Assembly (NCBI GenBank): GCA_026724425.1
Contig: JAIUCV010000076.1
Coordinates: 3,743,501 to 3,807,500 of the forward strand
Source: Erythrophleum ivorense
Taxonomy: Eukaryota > Streptophyta > Magnoliopsida > Fabales > Fabaceae
Direction of reading: 5' to 3'
DNA length: 64,000 nucleotides
Shown here: piece after piece, positions 17,118-27,580 of the stretch
How the letters are laid out: every line of letters starts with the position of its first letter
Position numbering within the stretch: position 1 is the first letter of the stretch
Notes under the pieces: generated by a model
Told to the model about the DNA's origin: nothing
The model's input: only the letters and a program-made list of their open reading frames with translations
Database searches by the model: none
Made by a program: the position numbers and the translations under genes

Positions 17118-19801
17118 ATGGATCCTTCGGACCGAAAGGGGAAAGGGAAGGCCGTAGTGTGGGACGACGATGACGTCCCGCTTTCAAATCTAATCCCGAG
17201 TTTTCTCGGTGATGCGATCCGAGCGGGCCGAACCCTGGAGCGTCGTCGTAGGGCGGCGGCAGCGGAAAGGCCGGATTCTACGGCTAAGGACTCCTCTTTG
17301 GGGGTCCGTGCCGATTCTGATGCTCCGTCCTTGCGGGACGAGGACAGTGAGAGTTCCGGGTACCGCGACGGGATCCCGGAGGATGATTCGGACGCGGATT
17401 CCGAGGTGGGACCGGATGAAGTGCCGACCCCGGGTAATGTCGAACTCGTGGGTCTTCCCTCAGTCGTCGAGATGCCTTGGCGCACTCCGGCGACTTCCTT
17501 GACCGCCAATGGTCGGTTTTGGATTGACGAAGGGATCGTCGCGGCACTCAGGTCGAGGTGCTCAATCCCCGAAGCCGTGGAGATTCAGATCCCGTCTGCC
17601 CAACAAAGGCCATTTGACGCTCCGCCGGGATGGTTCTGCGCCTATGAGTGCTGGTTCACGGAATTTGGGGTACGGTTTCCCGTCTTCCATCATCTGTTGG
17701 ATTACGCTTATCAGCGTGGCGTCCTTATGAGTCAGCTGACTCACGGCGTGGTCCGTCATATGGTTTTTACCGAGGCCTTGGCCAAGCATCTCGGGATTAC
17801 CTTCGACCGAGAGCTCTTCGAGCGTATTACTGACTTCCGTGCTAGCGCGAAGGAGGAGCGGTTCAGACGATTTTGTACCACGATGAAGCACGGCATTGTT
17901 TACGGTGCCCACAGAGACAAGATTCACAACTGGAAGCACTATTATTTCTATGTCAAGAAAAACGCTGCGTCGATTGGGGATTTTAACCTCGACCATGTCT
18001 TGACGGGGATGGGTCGATGAAGCTGGTAGATTACTTGTAGATTTCGTCGCGTCATAGGTTGAGTTAAGTTTTGGTATGCTAACCTTTTGCTTTTGTTTGT
18101 TTTGCAGAGAGGGTCGTGCCGAGGCCAACGTTTACTGCGTTCCGGAGGAAGTGCGAGGTTTTGCGAGATCAGAGTCGAATCATCTGGGCCGACTTTGCTG
18201 CCAAGTCCGAGGAGAGGAAGAAGAGGAAGAGAGAGGGAAGGTCTAAGCCTGCTTCGACTCCAGCAACTGGTGGGAATCCGATTGCTTTTTGATTTAGATT
18301 TTGCGTTATGACGATGCTTGTTATTGATCCTTGCTCGGTCTTTTGTAGCTAAATCGTCTCGTCGTACCAAGAAGATGGGGCTTAAGAGGAGGACTGACTC
18401 GGCTGCCGAGTCAGGCGGTCCGCCCAAACGTCCAGCTTCCTCGATTGCGTCGAGGATGAAGTAAGTTTTCTTACGGAGAACCGGTTCTTTATCGTGGTTT
18501 GGTGCGTGTTGCTGATGTTCTGTTGCTTCTGCAGGACTTCGAAGAGGGTCAAGCTTGAAAGGATGGCTGCGAGCGGGAAGCGGTCGTCTGCCGCCGAGAC
18601 GACGCCCGAGGTCGTGCTTGATGAGGGGGATACCCTTCCTTCGGGTGGTGGTGTCGATGCATCTCGTCACTCAGGTTGCGACGAGCCCGGCGAAGATCCA
18701 TCTCGTCAGTCGGATGATGATGATCTTGGCGAGAACTCATCTGAGCGGCCGGGAGGCCTTTCTGGTCTCAGCGCTAGGGCGAGCTCGTCGGGCCCTAAGG
18801 TTGAGCCTGCTGACTCTGAGGTCCTGGACCCAGATGCGGTCGCCGTTGTCTGGTCGGGGGGTTCTCCTCTTATGCTCAACAAGAAGTTTTGCGCCGAGCT
18901 GGTTTGGAGCTGTAAGCCTAAACCTCATTGGGGGGTTCCGCTCAAGAAGATCGAGCTGAAGGGCGATGTTGTCGATGTTTCTTCAGACCTCGTCAATGTT
19001 GCCGGGAAGTTCTCTTCAGTTATCCAGCAATACGACACCATGCTGAAGGCGGCTCGGGAGGAAATCGTCAAACTGCAGAGTGAGCGATCTAAGGGTCCGA
19101 GGTTGGAGTTCCTTGAGAGGGAAAAGGCTGATCTCGAGAGGAAGGTCGGCGTCCTGAATGGCGAGATCCTGAAGGCGGCTGGCCTTCAGGATGAGGTGGT
19201 CAAGTTGCGCGGCCAAGTTGCGGAGCTCGAAGAGAAATCCCGCCGAGACGCAGAGAATGCTGTGGCTGAGGCTTCCCGTCTCTGACTGTCCCGTCAGAAG
19301 CAGGCTGAGTACGTCGCCACTCGTGTTTATGATGACATGCGGGACTGGTATGCTCCTCGTTTAGATCGTCTTGGCAAATTCGTCGCGCAGCGCGACGAGG
19401 TGGAAAAGGCAGTGGTCAAGATTGCGGTTGACGAAGCGCTGCTTGATTATGTGCAACGGACGAAAGGCGTCTCTCAAGACCTTGACCTCGTTATTGCGAA
19501 GCTGGAGGCTAAGGTCAAGGAGAGCATAGCTGCTGGGGATGAGATCGACGAGGTTGATATCGGCGCGGACGACTATGCAGCGCCACACAGGTTAAATTGC
19601 CTCTTTGATCTTGCCGATTTCTATTTCAATAACACCTGGGTTACACCGAAGGGTTTTAATCAATTTGGTACAATGTATAATACTCTCAGGCCCAATTTTG
19701 CTGAGCTTACAATTGGTGGATCGCCGACGAGAGAGAGTTCGGGAGCGGCTAGTGCCGAAGCCGGGACGAAACCGGGTCTGGATGCTTCCGAGGCCGTTTA
19801 G
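17118..19801 (+). CDS. Antisense extra ORF of Tat element B (Transposase_28/gypsy-type, four exons)
   Basis: I assemble four exons with GT/AG borders and matching phases: 17118-18012, 18108-18269, 18349-18460 and 18535-19801. Exon 1 has an acidic/basic N-terminus (MDPSDRKGKGKAVVWDDDDV) and, at about residues 120-298, a globular domain resembling the 'putative gypsy type transposon' (Transposase_28) family (FWIDEGIVAAL, GWFCAYECWF, FPVFHHLLDYA). Exons 2-3 are basic (EERKKRKREG). Exon 4 has a long heptad-like coiled coil (about 19000-19280). A single in-frame TGA at 19283-19285 sits in what was probably a CGA codon; without it the frame gives about 811 residues, with it 639. Such antisense ORFs are known in the Tat lineage, but their function is not established. 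The introns are in antisense orientation to genomic RNA, so retrotransposition would not remove them. Confidence 0.75.
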
Positions 19802-20841
19802 GACTTCGCCTCTATTCTCTCCCTTTTCTGCTTTTTAAGAACTCTTCTTTCTATTAGTCGCGGCGATTCATGCCGATGTAACAACATTGCCCGGGAGGGT
19901 TTTAATCCGTATGCTTTTCAGGATTTAAAACTTAAGTATTTGCTTTACTTCCTCGTTCATCGTTTTGCTTTGTGCGAGATGAATATCGCGAATATAGTTG
20001 ATGGTTTCGTGCTTTTTGAAACATCCTGCTTTTAATCTATACCCTTTAATGAGGTGCGCTGCGTTGTCAATCTAGCGGAATGGTTCAAGTGTCTAATCGT
20101 CATTAGACAAGTGGTTCAACGTGCCGAGACAACTTGGCATGCTCAAGTTTTGTCGTGACGAGATGCTACTCGCTATGACAATGCTATGCATCCGACGAGA
20201 TGCGAAGTCACGCAGCTCGTCAGAATTCTCGTTTTTAAGAGACACCGATCCGCGCTTGTTGGATCTGTTTGCGGTGGCGCTTTTTAGGCCGGTAATAGGA
20301 ACCGAAGTCTAGAAATTCGAATTACTCCTACGCCGCTAAGTCGAATATGATTAACAAGGTAGCGATTTTTTCTTGCCCATATGGCTTAGGGTCGTGCGAG
20401 ATATGCGTGCTCTCGACTTGTAGTGCGTCATTCTTGAAGAATGGGGGATGATCAGTCCACTTGGTGCGATGTGCAGTCAACTGTTTGGCCAGAACGTCGA
20501 CACTACTCTTTTATGCGTGCGCTTCAGAGTAGCTTTGAGACTCTCTTTTCTTGCCGAGCTCATAAACAAGGACTCATTATACTGCCGAGTTCCAGAGGCT
20601 TTGAGACTCATTAATTTACCGAGTACTAAAGGAATTTTATGACTCTGATTTTGCCGAGTTCACTAGGCACACCAAAACATCTGTTTCTGACCTAAGTCAA
20701 TCAGGAAATTCTTGCTTGGGTTTTTCTGCCGAGATGGAATGTTTCTCAAGGATTCAGAAAAAGATGCATGCGTACAAGCGAATTAATAAAATAAAAAAGC
20801 TTTTTTATTTTTATTAAGTTATAGCTGCGCCTTGGTGAAAA

Positions 20842-20872
20842 GGCTGCCTACGTACCCGTGCCGGGATCAAGC
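20842..20872 (-). other. Conserved CTGCCTACGTACC motif between pol and antisense ORF
   Basis: GGCTGCCTACGTACC followed by GGGATCAAGCC lies just past the pol end. Divergent element C has GAGCTGCCTACGTACC and GGATCAAGTC in the same relative place. Conservation in an otherwise decayed non-coding region suggests function or strong constraint. Confidence 0.5.
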
Positions 20873-20911
20873 CATTCGTAGTTCGTTACAAGTGTTCATG
20901 CAGTGAACATA

Positions 20912-20913
<2 letters not shown>

Positions 20914-20958
<45 letters not shown>
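20914..20958. repeat. Homopolymer T(45)
   Basis: This is 45 T on the plus strand, i.e. poly(A) on the element's sense strand, 22 bp after the pol stop codon. It could be slippage expansion or a trace of an adenylated intermediate. Confidence 0.9.
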
Positions 20959-20959
<1 letters not shown>

Positions 20960-20980
20960 GCGAGACGCGAAGCTACGCGT

Positions 20981-23900
20981 CTAGTGGCGGAACTTGCGCA
21001 AGTTCATGGAGTTCCACGAGCGGGGGAGTATGCTGCCGTCGTCATCTTCGAGCTGGTACACTTCTGGTTTGATGACTCGCGTGATGCGGTAAGGTCCTTC
21101 CCAGTTGAAGCCGAATTTGCCGGCGTGCTCGGGCTTGGTGAAGTCGTGGACTTTCTTTAGGACGAGATCATGTAGTGTGAAACGGCGGTTGCGAATCTTC
21201 TTAGCATAGTATCTTGCTGCTTTTTGCTGATAGTTTTGCATACGCAAGAGGGAGCGATCTCTTAGCTCCTCAGTGTTGACGAGACTATCGTGCAAAGATT
21301 CGTCATTCAATGAGGAGTTGAGGGGCATTAGCGATCGGCGTAAGCTCGCGACGTGTAGCTCGGCAGGGGCTAATGCTTCGCAACCGTGAGATAGGGAGAA
21401 AGGGGTTTCGCCAGTCGCTGACCTGGGTGTTGTGCGGTGAAACCAAAGTACTCCGTCAAGTTCGTCTGCCCACGTTCCTTTGTAGCTCTCGAGTCTTTTC
21501 TTCAGGCCGTCGACGATAGTTTTGTTTGTTGCCTCGGCTTGCCCATTGGCTTGGGGGTATCTTGGCGTGGAATAAACGAGCTTGATCTTCCAATTGGCAC
21601 AGAACTCGCGGAAGCTTGCCGCGATGAATCGGCCACCATTGTCGGTGACAATTTCATATGGTAGACCATGTCGGCAAATGACGTACTGCCAGATGAAGTT
21701 CTGCACGTCTTTGGCAGTGGGTTTCGGGAAGGCTTTAGCTTCTACCCACTTGGTGAAGTAGTCGGTGACGATCAGAAGGTACGCGCATTGCCGGGACCGT
21801 GGCATCGGGCCGACGATATCCATCGCCCAGCGCATAAAGGGATACGCCGGGACGGACGCTTGAAGTTCTTGCGTCGGGGCGTTGATGATCGGGGCGTATC
21901 TTTGGCAGGGAATGCACTTCGCGGTGTGATTTTCGCAGTCTTCGATCATCTTTGGCCAGAACAGGCCGTGCTTCTTGATCTTAGAGGCCAGATATTTTCC
22001 GCCGGCATGGTTTCCTCCGGCTCCTTCGTGAGTCTCGATCATCACTTTCTTGGTCTGCGTCACGTCGCAACAACGTAGGATGACTTTGTTCGCGGTCCAC
22101 CGGAATAATTCGTCGTTCTGGAGGAAGTAATAGGCTGCTTTGCGGCGTAGCAGACGAGCTGCCCAACGATTGACCGGGATCGTCCCGTTGATCAGATAAT
22201 CTTTGATCTCGTCCTGCCATGAGTGAGGTTGATCCTCTTCTGACTCGGGGGTCATTGGATCGTCGTCTTCACCTTCCTCCTCTTCTTGATATATCGCCAT
22301 GATAAACGCTCCTTTAGAAAGTTTGATGCTAGGCTGCTCGATTGTTTCGACGGGAATCGTTCGCCGCAAAGCCGAGTCGGTTCTCGAGGCTAAGGCGGCG
22401 AGCGCGTCGGCTTCTGTGTTCTCGGCACGGGGGATTTTTGTCAACTCGAACGACTTGAATTGCTTGGACAGTTCCGTCGTTACCTTGAGATATGCGTCCA
22501 TGCGGTCGTCTTTAGCGTCATAGTCTCCGCTGAATTGCTTTGCCACGAGCTGAGAATCGCAGAATGCGTGCACGTGCTCGGCCCCAACTTCCTTTGCGAG
22601 ACGTAGTCCTGCGATGACTGCCTCATATTCGGCCTCGTTATTGGATGCTGGAAAGTCGAGTTTGAAAGACTGTTCGAGAACCTCGCCTGTAGGGGATACG
22701 AGGCGGATGCCGACACCAGATCCTTGCTTGGATGAAGCTCCGTCAACGTGCAGGAGCCATTTGGAGATATGCTCGGCTTCGTTCACGATGAGCTCTGGTG
22801 GGATCTCGACAATGAAGTCGGCGAGAACCTGGGATTTTGCGCTGGTTCGGCCTTTGAATTCGATGTCGTGCTCTGACAGCTCTACCGCCCATCTTGCCAT
22901 GCGACCCGATTGATTTGGGCCATGAAGGATTTGGCGCAATGGTTGGCTTGAGAGGACGATGATTGCGTGGGATTGAAAGTATGGTCTCAATTTTCTTGCC
23001 GAGATCACTACCGCCAATGCCAGCTTTTCGAGGGTAGGATATCTCGTCTCGGCATCGTTGAGGGTTTTGCTCACGTAAAAGATGGGCTTCTGCTCGCCGC
23101 GATCTTCTCGGACCAGTGCGCCGCTAACGGCTGTGCTTGATATGGCGATGTAGAGGAGTAACGTCTCGCCATCTTCGGGTTTTGCGAGGATCGGCGGGGT
23201 AGTGAGATACACTTTCAGTTGCTTGAATGCGTCTTCACACTTCTCGTCCCATTTAAAGAGCTTGTTGGAGCGGAGCAGCTGGTAAAAAGGGAGGCACTTG
23301 TCGGTCGAGCGCGAGATGAATCTATTCAGTGCGGCAATTCGGTCTGTGAGCCTTTGAACCTCTTTTGCGTTTTTCGGTGAGGGGATGTCGAGAATTGCCG
23401 AGATCTGCTTCGGGTTTGCCTCGATGCCGCGCTGAGTTACGATGTAGCCGAGGAATTCTCCGGACGTGACGGCGAAATTGCACTTTGCCGGGTTGAGCTT
23501 CATCCCGTACTTTGTCAGAACCTGAAAGCATTCTTGAAGGTTCTTGACGTGATCCTCGGCTTTAGCAGATTTTACCAACATGTCGTCGATGTAGACTTCC
23601 ATGCTGTTGCCGAGCTGTTTTGCAAACATCTTGTTGACCAATCTTTGGTAAGTGGCGCCAGCATTCTTCAAGCCGAAGGGCATGACTTTGTAGCAATATG
23701 TGCCTCGATCAGTGATGAAGGCTGTCTTCTCGCGGTCGTCTGGGTGCATGAATATCTGGTTGTAGCCGGAGAATGCATCCATGAAGGAGAGTAGTTCGTT
23801 CCCCGCTGTAGCTTCGACGAGGCGATCGATATGCGGCAGCGGAAAGCTATCCTTCGGACAAGCCTTGTTCAGGTCGGTGAAGTCCACACATACTCTCCAC

Positions 23901-24163
23901 TTCCCGTTCTTCTTCTTGACGACGACCGGATTGGCGAGCCAGTCGGGGTACTTTACTTCGGTGATTGATCCGGCTCGCAGTAGCTTTTCGACTTCGTCAT
24001 TGACTGCTTGAGCTTTATCGGTGCCGAGCTTACGCCTCTTCTGCTTGATCGGTTTGTAGGTGGGGTCAACGTTGAGCTCATGCGAGGTGACCCTGGGATC
24101 TATTCTTTTCATATCCTCCATTAACCATGCGAAGAGATGCACGTTCTCCTTTAGTATATCCAC
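20981..24163 (-). CDS. Pol of element B: RT, double RNase H, integrase
   Basis: This minus-strand frame is open for 1060 residues. It has RT motifs (DFTDLNKACPKDSFPLPH, MPFGLKNAGATYQR, VYIDDMLV), the RT-linked RNase H (ISSTAVSGALVRED, YPTLEKLALAVV), a second RNase H (VDGASSKQGSGVGIRL, NNEAEYEAVIAGL) and a full integrase. The integrase has an H2C2 finger (HEGAGGNHAG...CENHTAKCIPCQ), a DDE core (AMDIVGP; VTDNGGRF; ANGQAEATNK) and a C-terminal domain (HDLVLKKV, KFGFNWEGPYRI). There is no chromodomain. It is joined to gag/protease upstream only through frameshifts, so a full Gag-Pol polyprotein cannot be made from this copy. The integrase is the part missing from element A. Confidence 0.9.
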   Translation of the reverse strand: MDILKENVHLFAWLMEDMKRIDPRVTSHELNVDPTYKPIKQKRRKLGTDKAQAVNDEVEKLLRAGSITEVKYPDWLANPVVVKKKNGKWRVCVDFTDLNKACPKDSFPLPHIDRLVEATAGNELLSFMDAFSGYNQIFMHPDDREKTAFITDRGTYCYKVMPFGLKNAGATYQRLVNKMFAKQLGNSMEVYIDDMLVKSAKAEDHVKNLQECFQVLTKYGMKLNPAKCNFAVTSGEFLGYIVTQRGIEANPKQISAILDIPSPKNAKEVQRLTDRIAALNRFISRSTDKCLPFYQLLRSNKLFKWDEKCEDAFKQLKVYLTTPPILAKPEDGETLLLYIAISSTAVSGALVREDRGEQKPIFYVSKTLNDAETRYPTLEKLALAVVISARKLRPYFQSHAIIVLSSQPLRQILHGPNQSGRMARWAVELSEHDIEFKGRTSAKSQVLADFIVEIPPELIVNEAEHISKWLLHVDGASSKQGSGVGIRLVSPTGEVLEQSFKLDFPASNNEAEYEAVIAGLRLAKEVGAEHVHAFCDSQLVAKQFSGDYDAKDDRMDAYLKVTTELSKQFKSFELTKIPRAENTEADALAALASRTDSALRRTIPVETIEQPSIKLSKGAFIMAIYQEEEEGEDDDPMTPESEEDQPHSWQDEIKDYLINGTIPVNRWAARLLRRKAAYYFLQNDELFRWTANKVILRCCDVTQTKKVMIETHEGAGGNHAGGKYLASKIKKHGLFWPKMIEDCENHTAKCIPCQRYAPIINAPTQELQASVPAYPFMRWAMDIVGPMPRSRQCAYLLIVTDYFTKWVEAKAFPKPTAKDVQNFIWQYVICRHGLPYEIVTDNGGRFIAASFREFCANWKIKLVYSTPRYPQANGQAEATNKTIVDGLKKRLESYKGTWADELDGVLWFHRTTPRSATGETPFSLSHGCEALAPAELHVASLRRSLMPLNSSLNDESLHDSLVNTEELRDRSLLRMQNYQQKAARYYAKKIRNRRFTLHDLVLKKVHDFTKPEHAGKFGFNWEGPYRITRVIKPEVYQLEDDDGSILPRSWNSMNLRKFRH

Positions 24164-25052
24164 CAGCTGGGTTCTGATTTCAGCGTTGAGATTGCTACCG
24201 ATACCAACGCTTCTTTCCGGTTTCGTCTCGTCGATGCTGACCTGGTCGACGAAATCGGGTTTAGGTCTCTGAGTCGCGGGTCGAGCTCTTCATTGATCAT
24301 GCATGAGGATGAAGAGCGGAGTCGGCGTTCTTGGAGGAAGCAGGATCTTGACACTCTTTGGCTGCCGCGTAACGTGAAGATTCCCAACGGCGTTGGAAAT
24401 TTGACGCACTGATGAAACGTTGAGACGACGGCTTTCATCTCGTGGATCCACGGTGTTCCTAGAATCGCGTTATATATTGCTGGTCTGTCTATGACGATGA
24501 ATTTCACGAGCTTGGAAATTCCTCCGACGTAGACGGGCAAGCGGATAGTGCCGATACTGAACACGGTGTCGGCGGTGAATCCAGTCAGCGGACGAGATGC
24601 TGGCTTGATGGCTTCTTCTTCAATCCCCATCCGGTCTAGGGTCTCCTTGAAGATTAGATTCACCGTGCTCCCGGTGTCAACTAGTATCTTTGCCACGTCG
24701 CAATCGTGGACTTGTATTTTGACCACTAGCGGGTCGAGATGCGTGGTATCCAGCCCCTCCGCATCCTTATCCGTGAAGGATATCATGCCTGTGTCCTGAC
24801 GGATAAATTGGCCGAGCAGGGCTTCTCCATCCTGATGGGAACTGGGGCGGCGCTGAGCCGAGACGGCCTTTCGCTCATACTCCTTGATTGCCGAGATGGA
24901 ATCGTTATTGTCTAAGAGACTTCCCATGATCATGCTGACCTGTCGCTTTGGTGGGGGTGGCAAATCCTCTGGATGGTCATATTCTTCCTTCTCGGGTGCG
25001 GGTTTCGGATTTGTCTTCCCCTGCTTTTGGGGGCGAAACTGGCGGGTCGCTT
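24151..25052 (-). pseudogene. Gag end and aspartic protease of element B (frameshifted)
   Basis: The frame carries the end of gag (PPPPKRQVSMIMGS) and the protease with VDTGSTVNLIF (about 24660-24695). Compared with element A, one base is missing near 25053 and 10 bp are missing near 24272, the latter shifting the frame before RT. The protease active site itself is intact. Confidence 0.8.
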
Positions 25053-25410
25053 TCCCTTTTGGCCCCCTTTGGCTGGCTTCGGCGCGAAGTCTTTGCCTTG
25101 AGATCGGTCGCCTTCTACCGCAACGGCTCCTTCTCGGTACTTCCTGAGGAGGCTACCGATGAGATGCCTACAGTTCTCCGTTGCGTGACCGGTTCGACCG
25201 TTGAAGCTGCAGAACAGGTCATGGTTATTGTCGTCATCTGGGTCGGCGATGGTTGGACGAGACGACGTCAGTGCGAGTGCTCGCGGCTGCTCTGCTGGGT
25301 CCCAGTGGTTGAGGTCGTCGTCGACGGCAAAGGAGAGGGATCTCCTGACCTCTGGCCTTCGTCGCTGTTCATGACTTTCTTCCTTAGGTCTGGCGATGAC
25401 GGGCTTTTTC

Positions 25411-26538
25411 TCACCACTCTTCTCGGCGTAGAAGTCGGTGTTCTTCTAGGAAGATGTACCTCTGGGACCGATGGAGCGCGTCTTCAAGGGTCGGCGATGG
25501 TTGGAGAGAGAGGTCCGCTTTAAACATAGAGTCGTATCGGAGGCCGTTGCGGAGTGCCTCCAGCGGGACGCTATCGGGCATGTCGCCGAGATCCATCGCG
25601 GCTTTCTTAAACCTTTCCACGAAACTTCGCAGTGGTTCTCCTCTTGATTGCGTCATGGTAAACATGTTTCGGGTCACCCTGGTCATGTTCATGGAGTAGT
25701 GTTTTAAGAATGCGCTCGTCAAGTCGTCGAAGTTATCGATCGACTCGGCAGGGAGGCTGGAGAACCATCCGAGTGCTTCTTTCGTCATATGCTCGACGAA
25801 GACTTGGCAATAGTTCGCCTCTCTCTCCTCGGGAGTGGCATACTGTTCTCTTGTCATAGCGAGGTTGAAAGCTGTCAACCACTTCTTCGGATCTTCTTCG
25901 CCGGCAAAGGGCTCGATCTTTAGTCGGACTCTTTCGCGGAGCCGGATTCTGCGAATCCTAGCCGTCAGCGGACTCCTCCGGGTGTCGGCAAGGATTTTTG
26001 CCAATTCTGGTGCAGCGCTTGTGACGAGGTGCACTCTGGAATTAAACTCGTCCAGCCGACGATTAATCCTATCGAGCTCGGCGTAGGTCTGCTTGCTGGC
26101 CCGCGAGATTCGGCTCGTCGCTTCTGTCCGATTAGCAGTTGCGTCTGCTATCGTGGTCCCCGTGGCATGACCTGTCGGCGTGTCGAACGAGAGCCGACGA
26201 GCCGGAGAAAACTTGCCGTCTTCCGCTGTTACTGAGTCGATGAACTCCTGCGTCTTCTGCTGATATGTTCGCATCGTCTGGACTTCTTCGGAGAATGGCT
26301 TCATAGCCCTTCGAATTGTTTTTACTAGGTCGTCGTGCGTGACGGCCTTTGCTCTGGATCTGCGGCGAGCGGGAGCTGGCGGTTGAATTGTATCCTCGGG
26401 TTCGTCGCGCAGTGCGTCTTCGTCGTGCTCGACGTGGTCCTCCTCATGCTCGAGAAGGTCTTCGGGAGGATTCTCCGGGAGGGTCTTGTGGGCATGTCGC
26501 GGTTCTCTTTCGGGGGAGCTTCCCGCTGAGTTAGACAT
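25411..26538 (-). pseudogene. Gag of element B (frameshifted)
   Basis: It starts at the ATG at 26536-26538 (MSNSAGSSPEREPRH) and matches element A gag through the Retrotrans_gag core (KKWLTAFNLAM, ALGWFSSLP). A 2-bp deletion near 25447 shifts the frame, which stops at 25411. The zinc-knuckle region at about 25160-25220 is present on the DNA but out of frame. A later 1-bp loss at about 25053 would restore the phase. Confidence 0.85.
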
Positions 26539-26585
26539 CGTCTGAGCTTCTTTTGAGATGTTTAATCCGATAAAGGTATTCCCAG

Positions 26586-26602
26586 TCCCCACAGTCGGCG
26601 CC
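26586..26602 (-). other. Primer-binding site of element B
   Basis: The reverse complement reads TGGCGCCGACTGTGGGG, identical to that of element A, a few bases inside the 5' LTR. Confidence 0.85.
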
Positions 26603-26605
26603 AAT

Positions 26606-27089
26606 TGTTGATTCCCGAAATAGCACACGTTAATGTGACGGGATATTTCGGATGGGAGACTTGGGAAGCTTTGGATTAACTACTCAAAAAGAAGATTGGA
26701 TACAAGAGATTGTCTCGTCAAACAAGCCTTGACGAGACGTAATGCGAATAGCGAATAAAATAGAGAAGAGATGGGCGAATGCTTTTAGGGTTTGCAAGGT
26801 TGTGTGTCTTGGTCTTCAGGAAATGAAGACCTCTCCTTATATAGTTGAGTTAAGGCGATTCTCTTCTGAATATTCTCCTCTTGATCATAAAGGAAAACTT
26901 CTTCTTCTCTTGATTTCTTTCCTTTCTTTGAGTGGCGGCTGCATCTTTTTCCTTTTAGCTTAAGGTATTACCTTCCTCCTCAAGGCTTTCCATTTCTGTG
27001 AGGAGGCTAGGGTTGAAGACGGGCTGGGCTTTTGGTGCTGTTACTCATTGCGATGGGCTCGGGGAAATGTGCTCATTTCACCTCTAACA
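26606..27089 (-). repeat. 5' LTR of element B (484 bp)
   Basis: It is nearly identical to the 3' LTR (three differences: near positions 10, 75 and 145 of the LTR). It is followed by TCATC at 27090-27094. Confidence 0.95.
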
Positions 27090-27094
27090 TCATC

Positions 27095-27580
27095 CACATC
27101 CTCTACTCTACATTAAAGTTGACTTTAATGATCCGATGATGAAGACATGTCAGTGTTGCGGCATCCGTGCACAAGGGAACGTCCTAGGTTGCGTCAAATG
27201 CAATTTCTATTTGGATTTTCGTTGCGCCACTCTACCGTTAACAGTAAGACTTCACAGGTATGATGATCATGCACTCACTCTTAGTTACGATGGAAAGGCA
27301 AGCGACAATTGTTGGTGTGACGTTTGTGAAAGAAGAACAATTCCAAACACTTGGTTCTACACTTGTAAAGATTGTGGAGGTACGTTGTGTGTCTTATGTG
27401 TAGTTGGAGATATCAAGTATGCAAAACCAGGAGCAAATTTTGGTGGCTCGATGGAAGTGTTGGCTAATAATAGATCTTCACGGCCCAGGTCCCTTTATTC
27501 TTCGGGAAATTGAGGACACAAACATACTCTTTTGTTCTAGTTATTGCAGGATACTTTTCCGCTCAAAGGATAATTACTTG
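27095..27580 (+). pseudogene. DC1-domain pseudogene, segment 3 of 3
   Basis: It resumes with CHPHPLLYIKVDFNDP-like coding sequence from 27095 and shows further C1 units (MKTCQCCGIRAQGNVLGCVKC, WCDVCERRTIPNTWFYTCKDCGG, LCVLCVVGDIKYAKPG). A frame change near 27485 precedes the usual C-terminus (PFILREIE...LFCSSYC), which ends about 27580. With segments 1 and 2 it forms one ancestral single-exon DC1 gene of about 1.66 kb, split by 18.4 kb of retrotransposon. Confidence 0.85.

Larger units (their letters stand above)
19802..20980. other. Non-coding region between antisense gene and pol, element B
   Basis: The first part is the 3' flank of the antisense gene. It contains repeats of GCTTTGAGACTC and TGCCGAG-type blocks (20520-20660). 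A GGCTGCCTACGTACC block at 20842 is shared with element C at 35613. A run of 45 T (20914-20958) follows, just beyond the pol stop. Confidence 0.6.
15846..27089 (-). mobile_element. Tat-lineage Ty3/Gypsy retrotransposon with antisense gene, near full length (element B)
   Basis: It has two 484-bp LTRs (26606-27089 is 5', 15846-16329 is 3') with three differences by my count, and perfect TCATC target duplications (15841-15845 and 27090-27094). PBS at 26586-26602. The minus strand carries gag, protease, RT, double RNase H and a complete integrase; the plus strand carries a spliced antisense gene. It is 11.2 kb and closely related to element A, but independently inserted about 160 bp away in the same exon and in the opposite direction. 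Three small frame lesions in gag/protease make it non-autonomous. Confidence 0.95.

Noticed and set aside
24948..25523. 191-codon plus-strand frame across element B gag
   Set aside because: It is a shadow of the frameshifted gag; the minus strand matches element A gag throughout.
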